A DNA stretch of 64,000 nt, taken from the NCBI RefSeq assembly GCF_004016445.2, contig NZ_SADT02000001.1, forward strand, positions 663,630-727,629, read 5' to 3'. This DNA is from Mesorhizobium sp. M2E.F.Ca.ET.219.01.1.1. GTDB taxonomy: Bacteria > Pseudomonadota > Alphaproteobacteria > Rhizobiales > Rhizobiaceae. The notes under the pieces are model-generated. The model saw only the letters and a list, made by a program, of their open reading frames with translations, was not told where the DNA came from and made no database searches. Position numbers and translations under genes: made by a program. Position 1 is the stretch's first letter. Every line of letters starts with the position of its first letter. Positions 44,341 to 53,730 of the stretch are shown here, piece after piece.

Positions 44341-45138
44341 CTATCGGGCGGAAAAGTGATGCAGGGCGATCGCCGAAGCCGCCGCGACGTTTAGGCTGTC
44401 GAACCCTTCTGCCATGGCAATCCTTACCGTGTGCAGGCGGGTAAGCAAATCCGGCGGCAGGCCTTCGCCTTCAGTGCCGAGATAGAGTGCCAGTCTGGCG
44501 GAATGCTGCGCGACCCGGATGTCGGTGGTGCCGCGCGGCGAGAGCGCGAACTGGCTGAAGCCAAGCCGGTCGAGCATGGCGGTGAAGGCCGCCGTATCGT
44601 CGAAGGACGCGAAGGGAACCTTCAGCGCCGCGCCGACGGAAACGCGGATTGCCTTGCGGTAAAGCGGATCGCAGCAGGTCCGGTCGAGCAGCACCGCGTC
44701 CGCGCCGAAGGCCGCGGCATTGCGGAAGATCGCCCCCATATTGTCGTGATTGGATATGCCGACCAGGACGACGGCTAAGGCGTGCCGAGGCAGGCCTTCC
44801 AACAGAAGCTCGGCGGGCGCTGGATCGCCGCGCATGCCGATCGCCAGGATGCCGCGATGCATGTGGAAGCCGGCTATCCGGTCCATGACCTCGCCGGCTG
44901 CGACATAGACCGGGAAATCCGAAGGCGCCTTGCGCAGGATTTCCTGCACACCGGCCAGCCTGTTTTCGAGGATGAGGGCAGACTCCGCGGGGAAGCGCCC
45001 TGTCGACAGCAAGAGGTCCAGCACCACCTTGCCCTCGGCGATGAAACGGCCACGCCTGCCGATGAGATCGCGCTCGCGGATGTCGAGATAGGCGGAGACG
45101 CGCGGGTCCCGAGGGTCGTCGATGGGGATGAGGTTCAT
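44341..45138 (-). CDS. TrmH/SpoU-family RNA 2'-O-methyltransferase
   Basis: The 265-residue protein has an N-terminal substrate-binding domain (YLDIRERDLIGRRGRFIAEG). The C-terminal SPOUT knot carries LVGISNHDNMGAIFRNAAAF (motif 1), DRTCCDPLYRKAIRVSVGAA (motif 2) and LGTEGEGLPPDLLTRLHTVR followed by SLNVAAASAIALH (motif 3). It methylates ribose in rRNA or tRNA; the exact nucleotide cannot be told. Confidence 0.88.
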   Translation of the reverse strand: MNLIPIDDPRDPRVSAYLDIRERDLIGRRGRFIAEGKVVLDLLLSTGRFPAESALILENRLAGVQEILRKAPSDFPVYVAAGEVMDRIAGFHMHRGILAIGMRGDPAPAELLLEGLPRHALAVVLVGISNHDNMGAIFRNAAAFGADAVLLDRTCCDPLYRKAIRVSVGAALKVPFASFDDTAAFTAMLDRLGFSQFALSPRGTTDIRVAQHSARLALYLGTEGEGLPPDLLTRLHTVRIAMAEGFDSLNVAAASAIALHHFSAR

Positions 45139-45191
45139 ACAGGCCTCGCCGAAGATTGGTCAGCGAGGTAATGAGCGACTGGAGCCGCGGG

Positions 45192-45530
45192 TCAAGCCCC
45201 GGCGCGGCGCAACCGATAGGCCATCTGGGAGAGATCGCCGTCGCCGAAAATACCTTCCAGCATACGCAGCAATTCGCGCACCGCTTCGGATTTGCAGGAG
45301 TAGTAGATCATCTGGCGGTCGCGCCGCGTCTCGACAAGATTGAGCGCCCTCAGCTTGGCGAGATGCTGCGACAGCGCGGACTGGCTGAGTTGCACCTTTT
45401 CGGCGATGGCGCCGACCGACATTTCGCCATCGATCAGATAGGCCACGATCAGCAAACGCTTTTCGTTGCCCATGAGAGTGAGAAACGCGGCGGCCGATTC
45501 CGCATTGGCGATTAGTTTGTTTGAGATCAT
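45192..45530 (-). CDS. ArsR-family regulator, NolR-like
   Basis: The 112-residue winged helix reads AAFLTLMGNEKRLLIVAYLI, then EKVQLSQSALSQHLAKLRAL, then LVETRRDRQMIYYSCKSEAV. There are no ArsR metal-binding Cys pairs (only one isolated Cys). It is most like the NolR/BigR/SoxR subgroup, which in rhizobia regulates nodulation, biofilm or sulphur genes. The target is unknown. Confidence 0.82.
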   Translation of the reverse strand: MISNKLIANAESAAAFLTLMGNEKRLLIVAYLIDGEMSVGAIAEKVQLSQSALSQHLAKLRALNLVETRRDRQMIYYSCKSEAVRELLRMLEGIFGDGDLSQMAYRLRRAGA

Positions 45531-45684
45531 AGATCCCCCAAGGGTCCTGGCTCATCCTGGCGCCAGGGGGCAATGGCGCCTGATTCCACAATGTTCAGAT
45601 GTCGACAGGCGCTGCTGAATCAGCGCCATAACAAAGGTAGATCATTTCGTTTAACTATCAAGCGTTGCTTTCGCCGGCGTGCGA

Positions 45685-46458
45685 TCAACTAACGTCTTGC
45701 TCTGCCGCGCGTCCCGCCTTCGCCATCTCGACGAGCACCGAACGCAATTCGCGCGCCGCTTGCAAAGGCTGGGGAAAGAAGATCCTCCAGGTTGCGTCCG
45801 GGGCGGCGAGATCCATGCCGTCGGCATCGAAGCCGGTGACGATCCAGCCGTCGCCCGAGGCGCCGCCGAAGTGACGGGCATAGAGGGCAATCGCGTCGCG
45901 ATGGTCGGCATTCATGTGATCGAGTGCTGCCTGCTCGCTGCCGGCCAGTTCCTCGACAAGGGCGCCGCCGGTGATGAAATCGTCGCGCTCGAGAAGATAG
46001 GCCTTGCCGAAGCCGCCATTCAGGCTGGCGCGTCCAGGCTCGAGCCGGAAGAACGAGAAATCGCCGAGTCCGGCATAAAGCTTGGCCTTCGGATTGCGAT
46101 TGAGGTAGCGGCGTTCGGCTCGGACCTGGTCGGCCGATCCCCGCTCCAGCCGCACGGCCCGGCATGACAGGCTGATGCGCGGATACGCCAGCGGATCGCC
46201 CTTGCCGGGCTCGCCGAGCAGCAGCGAGCAGCGCGGATCGGCGACGAGCGCGCCGGTGTGCGCGGACAGCATCGAGATCAGGATAAGCGGCGCGCCGTCG
46301 ATGTCGGTGGCGACGCCGACCCTGCTTGCCAGCGGCGCGCCGGTGCCGGGCTCGATAACCGCGAGCGCGCCGAAACGCGCTGCGCGGATCAAGGTTTTCG
46401 CCAACCTGATCGCTTCGGCGTCGGTCTGGCGAATGACATCTTTTTTCGGTTCGGTCAT
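45685..46458 (-). CDS. HugZ-like pyridoxamine-oxidase-fold heme/flavin protein
   Basis: The 257-residue protein pairs a split-barrel PNPOx domain (FGALAVIEPGTGAPLASRVG, ILISMLSAHTGALVADPRCS) with a C-terminal DUF2470 domain (ALDHMNADHRDAIALYARHF, WRIFFPQPLQAARELRSVLV). This is the HugZ/HutZ arrangement involved in heme use, in which the DHMNADH His can be a heme ligand. No heme-uptake genes are in view. Confidence 0.8.
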   Translation of the reverse strand: MTEPKKDVIRQTDAEAIRLAKTLIRAARFGALAVIEPGTGAPLASRVGVATDIDGAPLILISMLSAHTGALVADPRCSLLLGEPGKGDPLAYPRISLSCRAVRLERGSADQVRAERRYLNRNPKAKLYAGLGDFSFFRLEPGRASLNGGFGKAYLLERDDFITGGALVEELAGSEQAALDHMNADHRDAIALYARHFGGASGDGWIVTGFDADGMDLAAPDATWRIFFPQPLQAARELRSVLVEMAKAGRAAEQDVS

Positions 46459-46494
46459 AAGCTCACCCGAGATAAGTTGATTTCTATTCTCCGG

Positions 46495-47682
46495 TTATCG
46501 GCCGATTACACCCGCCTTTGCAAGGGCTGCGATTTCCTCCTGGCTGAAGCCAAAACGGGCCAATATGCTTGCGCTTTCGCGATCGGCGGCGGCCGGTGCT
46601 GCCACAGCCGCTGCCGGGGCATGCGAGAAACGCGGCGCCGGCGCTGGGCGCTCGAGCCCGCCAGACGTCACAAAGCTTTGCCTGGCGCGATTGTGCGGGT
46701 GGTTCCTGGCTTCGACCAGCGACAGCACGGGCGCGACACAGGCATCGGACCTGGCGAAAAGCTCGACCCATTCGTCGCGCGTTTTCTCCCTGACCCGGGC
46801 GGCAATCGCGACGCGCATCGCGGGCCACGATGACTTGTCATATTGGCTGCCGACAAAATGCCCGGCGAGCGGCAGCAGCCTGGCGAATTCGCCGAAGAAG
46901 CGCGGTTCGAGGCAGCCAACGGCAATGTGCCTTGCGTCCGCCGTCTCATAGGTGTCGTAAAATGGCGCGCCGGAATCGAGCAGGTTCTCGCCGCGCCTGT
47001 CGCTCCACAGACCCGCCGCCATGTAAGCGTGAATCGGCGCCGCGAGCATCGAGGCCCCCTCGATCATCGAGGCATCGACCACCTGGCCCTTTCCGGTCAG
47101 CGAACGCTGGAAAAGGGCGGCGAGCACGCCGGCAATAAGCATCATGGCGCCGCCACCTTGATCCGCGATGAGATTGAGCGGCGGCACGGGCGGCGCGTCC
47201 TTCCTGCCGATAGCATGCAGCAGGCCCGCATAAGCGAGATAGGTGATGTCGTGCCCCGCTCGCCCGGACAGCGGTCCGTCTTGGCCGAACCCGGTCAGGC
47301 GGCCATAGATCAGCGCCGGATTGCGTTGAAGCAGCACATCGGGCCCGAGGCCGAGGCGCTCCATCACACCGGGGCGGAAGCCTTCGACAAGCAAGTCTGC
47401 CCATGCCGCGAGCCGCAGCAAGAGCTCTGGGCCCGCCGGATGTTTGAGGTCGAGCTTGAGGATGGAACGGCCGTGGCGGTCGAGGTCGTATTCTTCCGGT
47501 AGGTCCAGAAGCGGCTGGCCGGCATCGGCGCGTTCGATGCGCAACACATCGGCGCCCATCTCGGCCAGCATCAGGGCGGCAAGCGGCACCGGGCCGAGCC
47601 CGGCCATTTCGATGACTTTTAAGCCGGCGAGCGGGCCGGTCTTTTCGGTGGAAGCACCGGCGCCTGTCGGCGAGCCAGTCAT
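46495..47682 (-). CDS. CaiB/BaiF-family CoA transferase (racemase-like)
   Basis: The 395-residue protein reads LAGLKVIEMAGLGPVPLAAL, then DVLRIERADAGQP, LKLDLKHPAGPELLLRLAAW, and GFGQDGPLSGRAGHDITYLA. These are the family-III CoA-transferase/alpha-methylacyl-CoA racemase motifs. GHDITYLA contains the Asp/His region used for proton transfer in racemases. It precedes an SDR 6 nt upstream on the same strand, so the two probably handle branched acyl-CoAs together. Confidence 0.88.
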   Translation of the reverse strand: MTGSPTGAGASTEKTGPLAGLKVIEMAGLGPVPLAALMLAEMGADVLRIERADAGQPLLDLPEEYDLDRHGRSILKLDLKHPAGPELLLRLAAWADLLVEGFRPGVMERLGLGPDVLLQRNPALIYGRLTGFGQDGPLSGRAGHDITYLAYAGLLHAIGRKDAPPVPPLNLIADQGGGAMMLIAGVLAALFQRSLTGKGQVVDASMIEGASMLAAPIHAYMAAGLWSDRRGENLLDSGAPFYDTYETADARHIAVGCLEPRFFGEFARLLPLAGHFVGSQYDKSSWPAMRVAIAARVREKTRDEWVELFARSDACVAPVLSLVEARNHPHNRARQSFVTSGGLERPAPAPRFSHAPAAAVAAPAAADRESASILARFGFSQEEIAALAKAGVIGR

Positions 47683-47688
47683 CTCGGC

Positions 47689-48450
47689 TTATTTCGGCGC
47701 CATGCGGATGGCGCCGTCGAGCCGGATGGTTTCGCCGTTGAGCATCTGGTTCTCGACGATGTGCAGCGCAAGGGCCGCATATTCCGACGGCTCGCCGAGC
47801 CGCGGCGGGAAGGGCACCGCGGCGCCGAGCGAATCCTGCACTTCCTGCGGCATGCCGGCCATCATCGGCGTCTTGAAGATGCCGGGCGCGATGGTGCAGA
47901 CGCGAATGCCGGAGCGCGCCAGATCGCGCGCCACCGGCAGCGTCATGCCAACGACGCCGCCCTTGGAAGCAGAATAGGCGGCCTGCCCGATCTGACCGTC
48001 ATAGGCGGCAACGGAGGCGGTGTTGACGATGACGCCGCGCTCGCCCCCGGCAAGCGGATCGAGCTTCGCCGTGCGATCGGCAACGAGGCGGATCATGTTG
48101 AACGTGCCGATCAGGTTGATCTCGATAACCTTGCGGTACTGGTCGAGCGGATGCGGTCCGTCCTTGCCGATCGTCTTCACGCCGATGGCTATGCCGGCGC
48201 AATTGACCAGGATGCGCGGTTCACCGAGCTTTCCAGTCACTTCGGCGATCGCGGCCGTGGCGCTGTCGCCGCTAGAGACATTGCATTGGACGGCAATGCC
48301 GCCGAGGTCGGCTGCGACCTTCGCCGCGCGCTCGATGCCCACATCGAGGATGGCGACGCGGGCGCCCTTGGCGGCAAGCGCGCGCGCCGTCGCCTCTCCC
48401 AGGCCGGATCCCCCGCCGGTGACGATCGCGATCTGGCCGTTCGGGTTCAT
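47689..48450 (-). CDS. SDR-family 3-hydroxyacyl-CoA dehydrogenase (HSD10-like)
   Basis: The 253-residue protein has the NAD motif [20 protein letters not shown], a catalytic Ser in [15 protein letters not shown], Tyr-x3-Lys in AAYSASKGG, and the HSD10-like end [17 protein letters not shown]. The closest known type oxidises 3-hydroxyacyl-CoA in branched-chain and fatty-acid breakdown. It forms a likely operon with the CaiB-type gene downstream (6-nt gap). Confidence 0.87.
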   Translation of the reverse strand: MNPNGQIAIVTGGGSGLGEATARALAAKGARVAILDVGIERAAKVAADLGGIAVQCNVSSGDSATAAIAEVTGKLGEPRILVNCAGIAIGVKTIGKDGPHPLDQYRKVIEINLIGTFNMIRLVADRTAKLDPLAGGERGVIVNTASVAAYDGQIGQAAYSASKGGVVGMTLPVARDLARSGIRVCTIAPGIFKTPMMAGMPQEVQDSLGAAVPFPPRLGEPSEYAALALHIVENQMLNGETIRLDGAIRMAPK

Positions 48451-48477
48451 GCAAGCCTCCCAGGGTTTCGAATTATG

Positions 48478-49083
48478 CTACGAGGCGCGCAGGGGAGGCG
48501 CAACCGCAATGGCCGGCTCGATCGACAACTGCGCATTGCTAACCGGCCGCGCCAGGGCCGGGGCAAATTCCGCAACCCTTGCCGTGTTGGCGTGGCAGAC
48601 TTCACCGGCAAAGCGAGCGACGGCTCCGGACTTGATCTCGTGATGCAGCAGCCGGTCGAGATCGACCGGGCGCGGCATGGTTATCTGCCCGCGCGGGAAG
48701 CGCTTGAAGCCGAGCGGCCCATAATATGGCTCGTCGCCGACCAGGATGACGGCAGGCGCGCCGGCCTTCCTGGCCGCCTCCAGCGCGATCGCGACCAGCT
48801 TGCGGCCGATGCCGAGATTCTTGAAGGCGGGGCGCACCGCAAGCGGGCCGAGCATCATGGCGCGTCCCGCGCCCGCGGCCACGCGCGTCATGCGCACCGA
48901 GGCGATCACCGTGTCGTCCTTGACGGCGACATAGGACATCGAGCGGTCATGCCCGCCCGACTCGCGGATCTTGTAGGCGGCAAGCACGAAGCGGCCCGGG
49001 CCGAAGGCCTCGTCGTTGATGGCTTCGATTTCAGCATCATGCGCCGGGGTTTCCGGCAGGTATTTCACGTCGGCAAGGCTCAT
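48478..49083 (-). CDS. GNAT-family N-acetyltransferase
   Basis: The 201-residue protein has the acetyl-CoA loop in LGIGRKLVAIALEAARKAGA and neighbouring strands (MMLGPLAVRPAFKN, VILVGDEPYYGPLGFKRFPR). The PYYGPLGF segment is typical of the YhbS-like subgroup. The substrate is unknown. ATG 49083 starts MSLADVKYLP; an upstream ATG at 49122 is less likely. Confidence 0.85.
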   Translation of the reverse strand: MSLADVKYLPETPAHDAEIEAINDEAFGPGRFVLAAYKIRESGGHDRSMSYVAVKDDTVIASVRMTRVAAGAGRAMMLGPLAVRPAFKNLGIGRKLVAIALEAARKAGAPAVILVGDEPYYGPLGFKRFPRGQITMPRPVDLDRLLHHEIKSGAVARFAGEVCHANTARVAEFAPALARPVSNAQLSIEPAIAVAPPLRAS

Positions 49084-49267
49084 GGTCTTTGCGTTCCGGT
49101 ATGCGAGGAAGGTTTGCTGCAAGCGGCAGCGTTCGCCAGTCAGCGCTTGTTAAGCGCGGGCGCCCTTTCGTCGTCGGTCGAACCGGATCGAGGCAAAGTC
49201 GAACATGGGCGCCTCCGCTAGCACCAATTTTGTGCCGCTGCAATCGGCGCTTTTTGTCTTTCTTTGT

Positions 49268-49303
49268 GTCATTTGACGAACTGGTTCGTCATTTGACGAA
49301 CTG
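49268..49303. repeat. 16-bp direct repeat containing a dyad
   Basis: GTCATTTGACGAACTG occurs at 49268-49283 and 49288-49303, a 20-bp period. Across the first copy and spacer, TGACGAAC-TG-GTTCGTCA (49274-49291) is a perfect dyad. Helical phasing (two turns) and location 70 nt upstream of the GST gene suggest an operator for an unidentified repressor. Confidence 0.6.
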
Positions 49304-49373
49304 TTCAGCGCCGAGGGGCTTCGCCAACCCGGCTATCGGCCTAGATTATTGCGAACCGCAGGGAGATTTCCGC

Positions 49374-50360
49374 ATGGGATTGCTGATCGAAGGCAAATGG
49401 CAGGACCGCCCGTTCGAGACCGACAGCGGCGGACGGTTCATTCGGAGAGAGTCGCAATGGCGCGACTGGATCACGCGTGACGGTAGTCCGGCGCAAGGCA
49501 GCAGGCGCGGCTTCAAGGCGGAACCCGGCCGCTATCACCTCTATGTCTCGCTTGCCTGCCCCTGGGCACACCGCACCCTGATCTTCCGTGCCCTGAAGAA
49601 GCTCGACGGCATCATCTCCGTATCGGTGGTGCACCACTTCATGGGCGAAAACGGCTGGACGTTCAAAGCCGAGGACGGCGCCACCGGGGACACGCTCTAC
49701 GGCCTCGATTTCCTGCACCAGATCTACGCCAAAGCCGATCCGGCCTATTCAGGCCGCGTGACGGTGCCGGTGCTGTGGGACAAGCGGGAACAGACCATCG
49801 TCAACAACGAGTCCTCCGAGATCATCCGTATGCTCAATTCCGCCTTCGACGAATGGGGCGATGCGGGTCTCGACTTCTATCCGGCGGCGCTGCGCGCGGA
49901 GATCGACAGGATCAATGCGCAGGTCTACCCGGCAATCAACAACGGCGTTTATCGCGCCGGTTTCGCCACCACGCAGAAAGCCTACGAGGAAGCTTTCGGT
50001 GAATTGTTCCAGGCTCTCGACATGATCGAGGAGAGGCTGTCGCGACAGCGCTACCTGGCCGGCGAACACATCACCGAGGCCGATTGGCGGCTGTTCACGA
50101 CGCTGGTTCGTTTCGATCCGGTCTATGTCGGCCACTTCAAATGCAACTTGCGCCGCATCGCCGACTATCCGAACCTGTCGAATTATCTGCGCGATCTCTA
50201 TCAGGTGCCCGGCGTCTCCGGCACGGTCAACCTGCACCACATCAAGTCGCATTATTACGGCAGCCACAGATCGATCAATCCGACGGGGATCGTTCCGGTG
50301 GGGCCAGAGCTCGATTATGCGGCTCCGCATGACCGGGGTAGGTTCAGGAAGGCGGCGTGA
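49374..50360 (+). CDS. Glutathionyl-hydroquinone reductase / Xi-class GST
   Basis: ATG 49374 has GGGAG upstream. The 328-residue protein carries the Xi-class active-site loop (YVSLACPWAHRTLIFRALKK with the Cys-Pro-Trp-Ala-His centre). It also shows VPVLWDKREQTIVNNESSEI, the C-terminal all-helical domain, and the final INPTGIVPVGPELDY. These enzymes reduce glutathionyl-hydroquinones and help recycle quinones. The repeat upstream may regulate it. Confidence 0.9.
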   Translation: MGLLIEGKWQDRPFETDSGGRFIRRESQWRDWITRDGSPAQGSRRGFKAEPGRYHLYVSLACPWAHRTLIFRALKKLDGIISVSVVHHFMGENGWTFKAEDGATGDTLYGLDFLHQIYAKADPAYSGRVTVPVLWDKREQTIVNNESSEIIRMLNSAFDEWGDAGLDFYPAALRAEIDRINAQVYPAINNGVYRAGFATTQKAYEEAFGELFQALDMIEERLSRQRYLAGEHITEADWRLFTTLVRFDPVYVGHFKCNLRRIADYPNLSNYLRDLYQVPGVSGTVNLHHIKSHYYGSHRSINPTGIVPVGPELDYAAPHDRGRFRKAA

Positions 50361-50864
50361 CTACCAATATGGTGAGATGCGCTCACCGCCGAAAACCTCC
50401 GCTATCCGCCGCAATGTCGCCGGGGTCGTGCCCTCCGGCAAATGATCGAGCGGGAAGAAGCCCGCTTCGGCGATCTCATGGTCGGGCCGTTTCGGAGCCG
50501 TCTGGCTGAAGGCTTCGATCAGATAAAGGCCGACATGGTCGCGCTTGCTGGAGCGGCGATTGAAATGCATCGACTTCAGCACCGGCGGCGCGGTCAGCGC
50601 GATGTTGCCTTCTTCGGCAAGCTCGCGCGCCAGCGCATCCTCAAGCGTCTCGCCGGGCTCGACGCCTCCGCCGGGCAATTGCCAGCCCGGCACATAGGTG
50701 TGTCGGATAAGGAAGACTGAATTGGATGCGCGGTCATGGACCAGGCCGCGCACGCCGAGAGTCATCGGGCGGCGCAGCAGGAAATAGAAGTGGAAAAGCC
50801 TCGCGCGCAGCCCAGGCCAGCCGGTCTGGCGGAAGGCCTCTTCCGGATCGGCGCGGACGTTCAT
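50361..50864 (-). CDS. Nudix hydrolase
   Basis: The 167-residue protein has a complete Nudix box, GGVEPGETLEDALARELAEE followed by GN (GX5EX7REUXEEXGU). The substrate is not evident. It converges on the GST gene, whose stop abuts its own. Confidence 0.9.
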   Translation of the reverse strand: MNVRADPEEAFRQTGWPGLRARLFHFYFLLRRPMTLGVRGLVHDRASNSVFLIRHTYVPGWQLPGGGVEPGETLEDALARELAEEGNIALTAPPVLKSMHFNRRSSKRDHVGLYLIEAFSQTAPKRPDHEIAEAGFFPLDHLPEGTTPATLRRIAEVFGGERISPYW

Positions 50865-50932
50865 GCTACCATCCTAAGGCGAACAGCAAAGGGTGAGTGG
50901 AAAGCCTCGCCGGCGTCGCTTAAGAAGGGGCC

Positions 50933-51865
50933 ATGTTCAGGCTCGCGCATATTTCCGATGCTCATCTGGGACCGCTGCCCGATGTAACCTATCGCGACCT
51001 CGCGTCCAAGCGCGTGCTGGGCTATGTCAACTGGCAGCGCAACCGACGCCGCCATATGCATGACGCTGTCATCGACACGATCGTCGCCGACATCAAGGCG
51101 AGCGCGCCGGACCATCTCGCCGTCACCGGAGACCTCGTCAACCTGGCGCTCGACGGCGAGATCGAGATGGCCAAGCACTGGCTGGAGACGCTCGGATCGC
51201 CGCACGACGTTTCCGTGGTTCCCGGCAACCACGACGCCTATGTGCCGGGCGCCTTCGACAAGGTCTGCCGGGCATGGGCTCCCTGGATGACGGGCGACGG
51301 CGTCAACAGTCCGGTCGACCGCGATTCCTTTCCGTATCTGCGCGTGCGTGGCAATGTCGCGCTGATCGGCGTCACCACGGCGCGCGCCACCGCACCCTTC
51401 ATGGCCAACGGCTTCTTCATGGAAGGGCAGGCCGAACGGCTCGGCAAGGTCCTCGATGATACCGCGAAACGGGGGCTCTTCCGGATCATCATGATCCACC
51501 ACCCGCCGGTGCGCGGCGCGGTCCCGCAGCACAAGCGTCTGTTCGGCATTGCCCGTTTTCACAAGGTCGTTCGCCGGCATGGCGCGGAACTCGTCCTGCA
51601 CGGCCACTCGCACCTGCCGTCCTTGTTCACCATCGGCGCACGCGGCGCCAAGGTGCCGGTGGTCGGTGTTGCCGCCGCCGGCCAGGCGCCGGGTGGCAAC
51701 CATCCGGCGGCGCAGTACAACATGTTCGAAATCGATGGTGAAAGGGGCAACTGGCGCCTGCGCCTGACCAGGCGCGGCCTGACCGGACCGGCCATGCCGC
51801 CTTCGGACCTCCAGACCATGGACCTCGACGTGCCGGCAGACGGGCGCCAACTCGTCAGAAGCTGA
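50933..51865 (+). CDS. Calcineurin-like metallophosphoesterase
   Basis: The 310-residue protein shows the dimetal motifs in order: FRLAHISDAHLGPL, VTGDLVNLAL, VPGNHDAY, RIIMIHHPPVR and LVLHGHSHLPS. There is no signal peptide, so it is cytoplasmic. The substrate class (cyclic nucleotide or phospholipid head group) cannot be told. It is divergent from the Nudix gene. Confidence 0.9.
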   Translation: MFRLAHISDAHLGPLPDVTYRDLASKRVLGYVNWQRNRRRHMHDAVIDTIVADIKASAPDHLAVTGDLVNLALDGEIEMAKHWLETLGSPHDVSVVPGNHDAYVPGAFDKVCRAWAPWMTGDGVNSPVDRDSFPYLRVRGNVALIGVTTARATAPFMANGFFMEGQAERLGKVLDDTAKRGLFRIIMIHHPPVRGAVPQHKRLFGIARFHKVVRRHGAELVLHGHSHLPSLFTIGARGAKVPVVGVAAAGQAPGGNHPAAQYNMFEIDGERGNWRLRLTRRGLTGPAMPPSDLQTMDLDVPADGRQLVRS

Positions 51866-52472
51866 TCTTCATCTGCATGATGCGGTCCCAGAACAACGCC
51901 AGCGAAACCGCCAGGCCGACAAGGGCGCCGGCGGCGATCAGGCCAAGGCCGGCGAAGAAGGTTGTCCAGCCGTTGCGGCCCGTTTCGGATCGGATAGGCG
52001 GCTCCGCTTCCTGCACCACGTGTCGATGCAGGCCGGGAACGGCGCTTTCCATGCCGCCCTCCATCATGCGCTGCCGCTCGACGACGCGTTCGGCCACGTA
52101 GCGCGTGACAGCGTCGGCGACGGCTTTCATCTCGGTCGATTCAGCCAGCACCACACGGCCGACGCGCGTGTCCTTGAGGAAGCGGTAGGTTCGGCGGTCG
52201 CGTCCCATTGCGACGTGGCTTACCGCGTCGATCCATAGCCGCGGCTGCAGGCCCGACGAGACGGCGAAGTCGAAGCTGTCGATGTCGGCCGGGACATCGG
52301 CAAAGACGGGGGCGAGCTCAACTGCCAGCAGATCGAGCCGCATGCGGTGAGCCTCGCGCATGTCGACAACCACGTCATCGCGGTCGGCGAAGGCGTTCTT
52401 GACGTCGCGTATGGCATCCGAAAGCTTTCGCGATGGCTCGATCGGGGTGATTATGTCGCCTGCATCCTTCAT
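51855..52472 (-). CDS. Tail-anchored hypothetical protein
   Basis: The 205-residue protein has a soluble N-terminal domain (DSFDFAVSSGLQPRLWIDAV, SHVAMGRDRRTYRFLKDTRV, GRVVLAESTEMKAVADAVTR) and one C-terminal transmembrane helix (FFAGLGLIAAGALVGLAVSL). No function is recognised. Its stop overlaps the end of the phosphoesterase gene. Confidence 0.7.
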   Translation of the reverse strand: MKDAGDIITPIEPSRKLSDAIRDVKNAFADRDDVVVDMREAHRMRLDLLAVELAPVFADVPADIDSFDFAVSSGLQPRLWIDAVSHVAMGRDRRTYRFLKDTRVGRVVLAESTEMKAVADAVTRYVAERVVERQRMMEGGMESAVPGLHRHVVQEAEPPIRSETGRNGWTTFFAGLGLIAAGALVGLAVSLALFWDRIMQMKISF

Positions 52473-52632
52473 GGGCGGCCGCCTCGCTGCTGGTTAACAG
52501 CGAGTTAACACAGTCGCCGGCAAAATGCACGCCGATGACATAGCGGGCCGCAGCCTCGGTCCAGGCGGAAATTCGTTTCGAATCTTTTCGGCTGGTCTGG
52601 GGGCCAACCCCGGCAGGGACATCGCCCCGCGA

Positions 52633-53436
52633 TCAACTGGCCGCGGCGCCCAGCGCCGGACGCAACCGCCTGGCGCGCCGTCGCGTGTTGCGGCGCACGA
52701 TCTCGGCGATCAGATCCGGGGCCTCCTCGACCAGCATGTGACCCGCGTCAAGGACATGGTGCAGATGGAAATGCGACGGCAGAGCTTCGGCCTGCTCGAC
52801 AGGCAGGAGCGGATCCTCCGCTCCCCAGACAACAATCACCGGCATGTCGAGCCCCTCGAGCTGCGCTCGAGGGATGACCCCTTGCCGGTCATCCTTGGTC
52901 ATCGCCGCCGCCATATCGATCAAGGTCTGCAACTGGCCGGGCTGTTTGCGCATGAGGGAGAGGGCGTCCACCACGTGGTCGGGCGGCAAGCTGCGCGGGG
53001 CCGACATGGCCGCAAGGCTGGCGCGGATCTGCCTCCTGCCGGAAGCCGCCGCATAGCGGCGCAGCAGGGCTGCGTTTATCTCCGGACCGAAGCCGCCGGG
53101 CGCCAACAGCGTGAGCGAAGCCACGATGCCAGGATCGGCTAGCGCCATCAACGTGGCGATCGCGCCGCCCATGGAATGACCGACGAGATGGACCTTGGTC
53201 AGCTGGCGGGCGGCGAGATCGGCGAGGATGGCTCGCGCGGCCGGCTTGGCGCCTCCCATGCCTTCGCATTGCAGCGAACGACCATGGCCCGGCAGGTCGT
53301 AGGCCAACACTCGAGCCTCCGCCGCCAGCGGCGCCATGACGTCGCGCCAGATCTCACGGCAAGCTCCGAAGCCGTGCAGAAGGACGATCGTCTTCGGACC
53401 GGCGCCGCCCTCGACGGCATAAGGGAAGGGAAGCAT
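52633..53436 (-). CDS. Alpha/beta hydrolase
   Basis: The 267-residue protein has the oxyanion strand KTIVLLHGFGACREIW, nucleophile elbow LVGHSMGGAI (Ser in GHSMG), acid strand VIVVWGAEDPLLP, and catalytic His in LDAGHMLVEEAP. The substrate is unknown. ATG 53436 (MLPFPYAVEG) is chosen; TTG 53469 is in frame upstream. Confidence 0.85.
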   Translation of the reverse strand: MLPFPYAVEGGAGPKTIVLLHGFGACREIWRDVMAPLAAEARVLAYDLPGHGRSLQCEGMGGAKPAARAILADLAARQLTKVHLVGHSMGGAIATLMALADPGIVASLTLLAPGGFGPEINAALLRRYAAASGRRQIRASLAAMSAPRSLPPDHVVDALSLMRKQPGQLQTLIDMAAAMTKDDRQGVIPRAQLEGLDMPVIVVWGAEDPLLPVEQAEALPSHFHLHHVLDAGHMLVEEAPDLIAEIVRRNTRRRARRLRPALGAAAS

Positions 53437-53730
53437 GAAAAATGGAGCTGTGAACAAGGCAGGCTGCAATTGGAAATTGTGGCTGAATTGCTCCCGATCC
53501 AGAGGGATAGCCAGTAAAATTTTCGCGACCGAAGCGGCCTGTCAGGCGCTCGACGCGCAAGCGCGTCCTAATAGGTTTCGGATCACAGCGTGATACTTCC
53601 GCACTGCGGCCATCGGCTGGCACAAACACGGGCGGAAGGTGTGCCTATGTCCTTGTCTTGCTGCAATTCCGGCACGAAGGCTGCGGCGTGGCCGCCGAAC
53701 CCAACCGCCCACGCTTTTCCGGCAAGTTCT

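Noticed and set aside
47761..49221. 486-codon plus-strand ORF
   Set aside because: Antisense to the SDR and GNAT genes, Arg/Gly-rich and without motifs.
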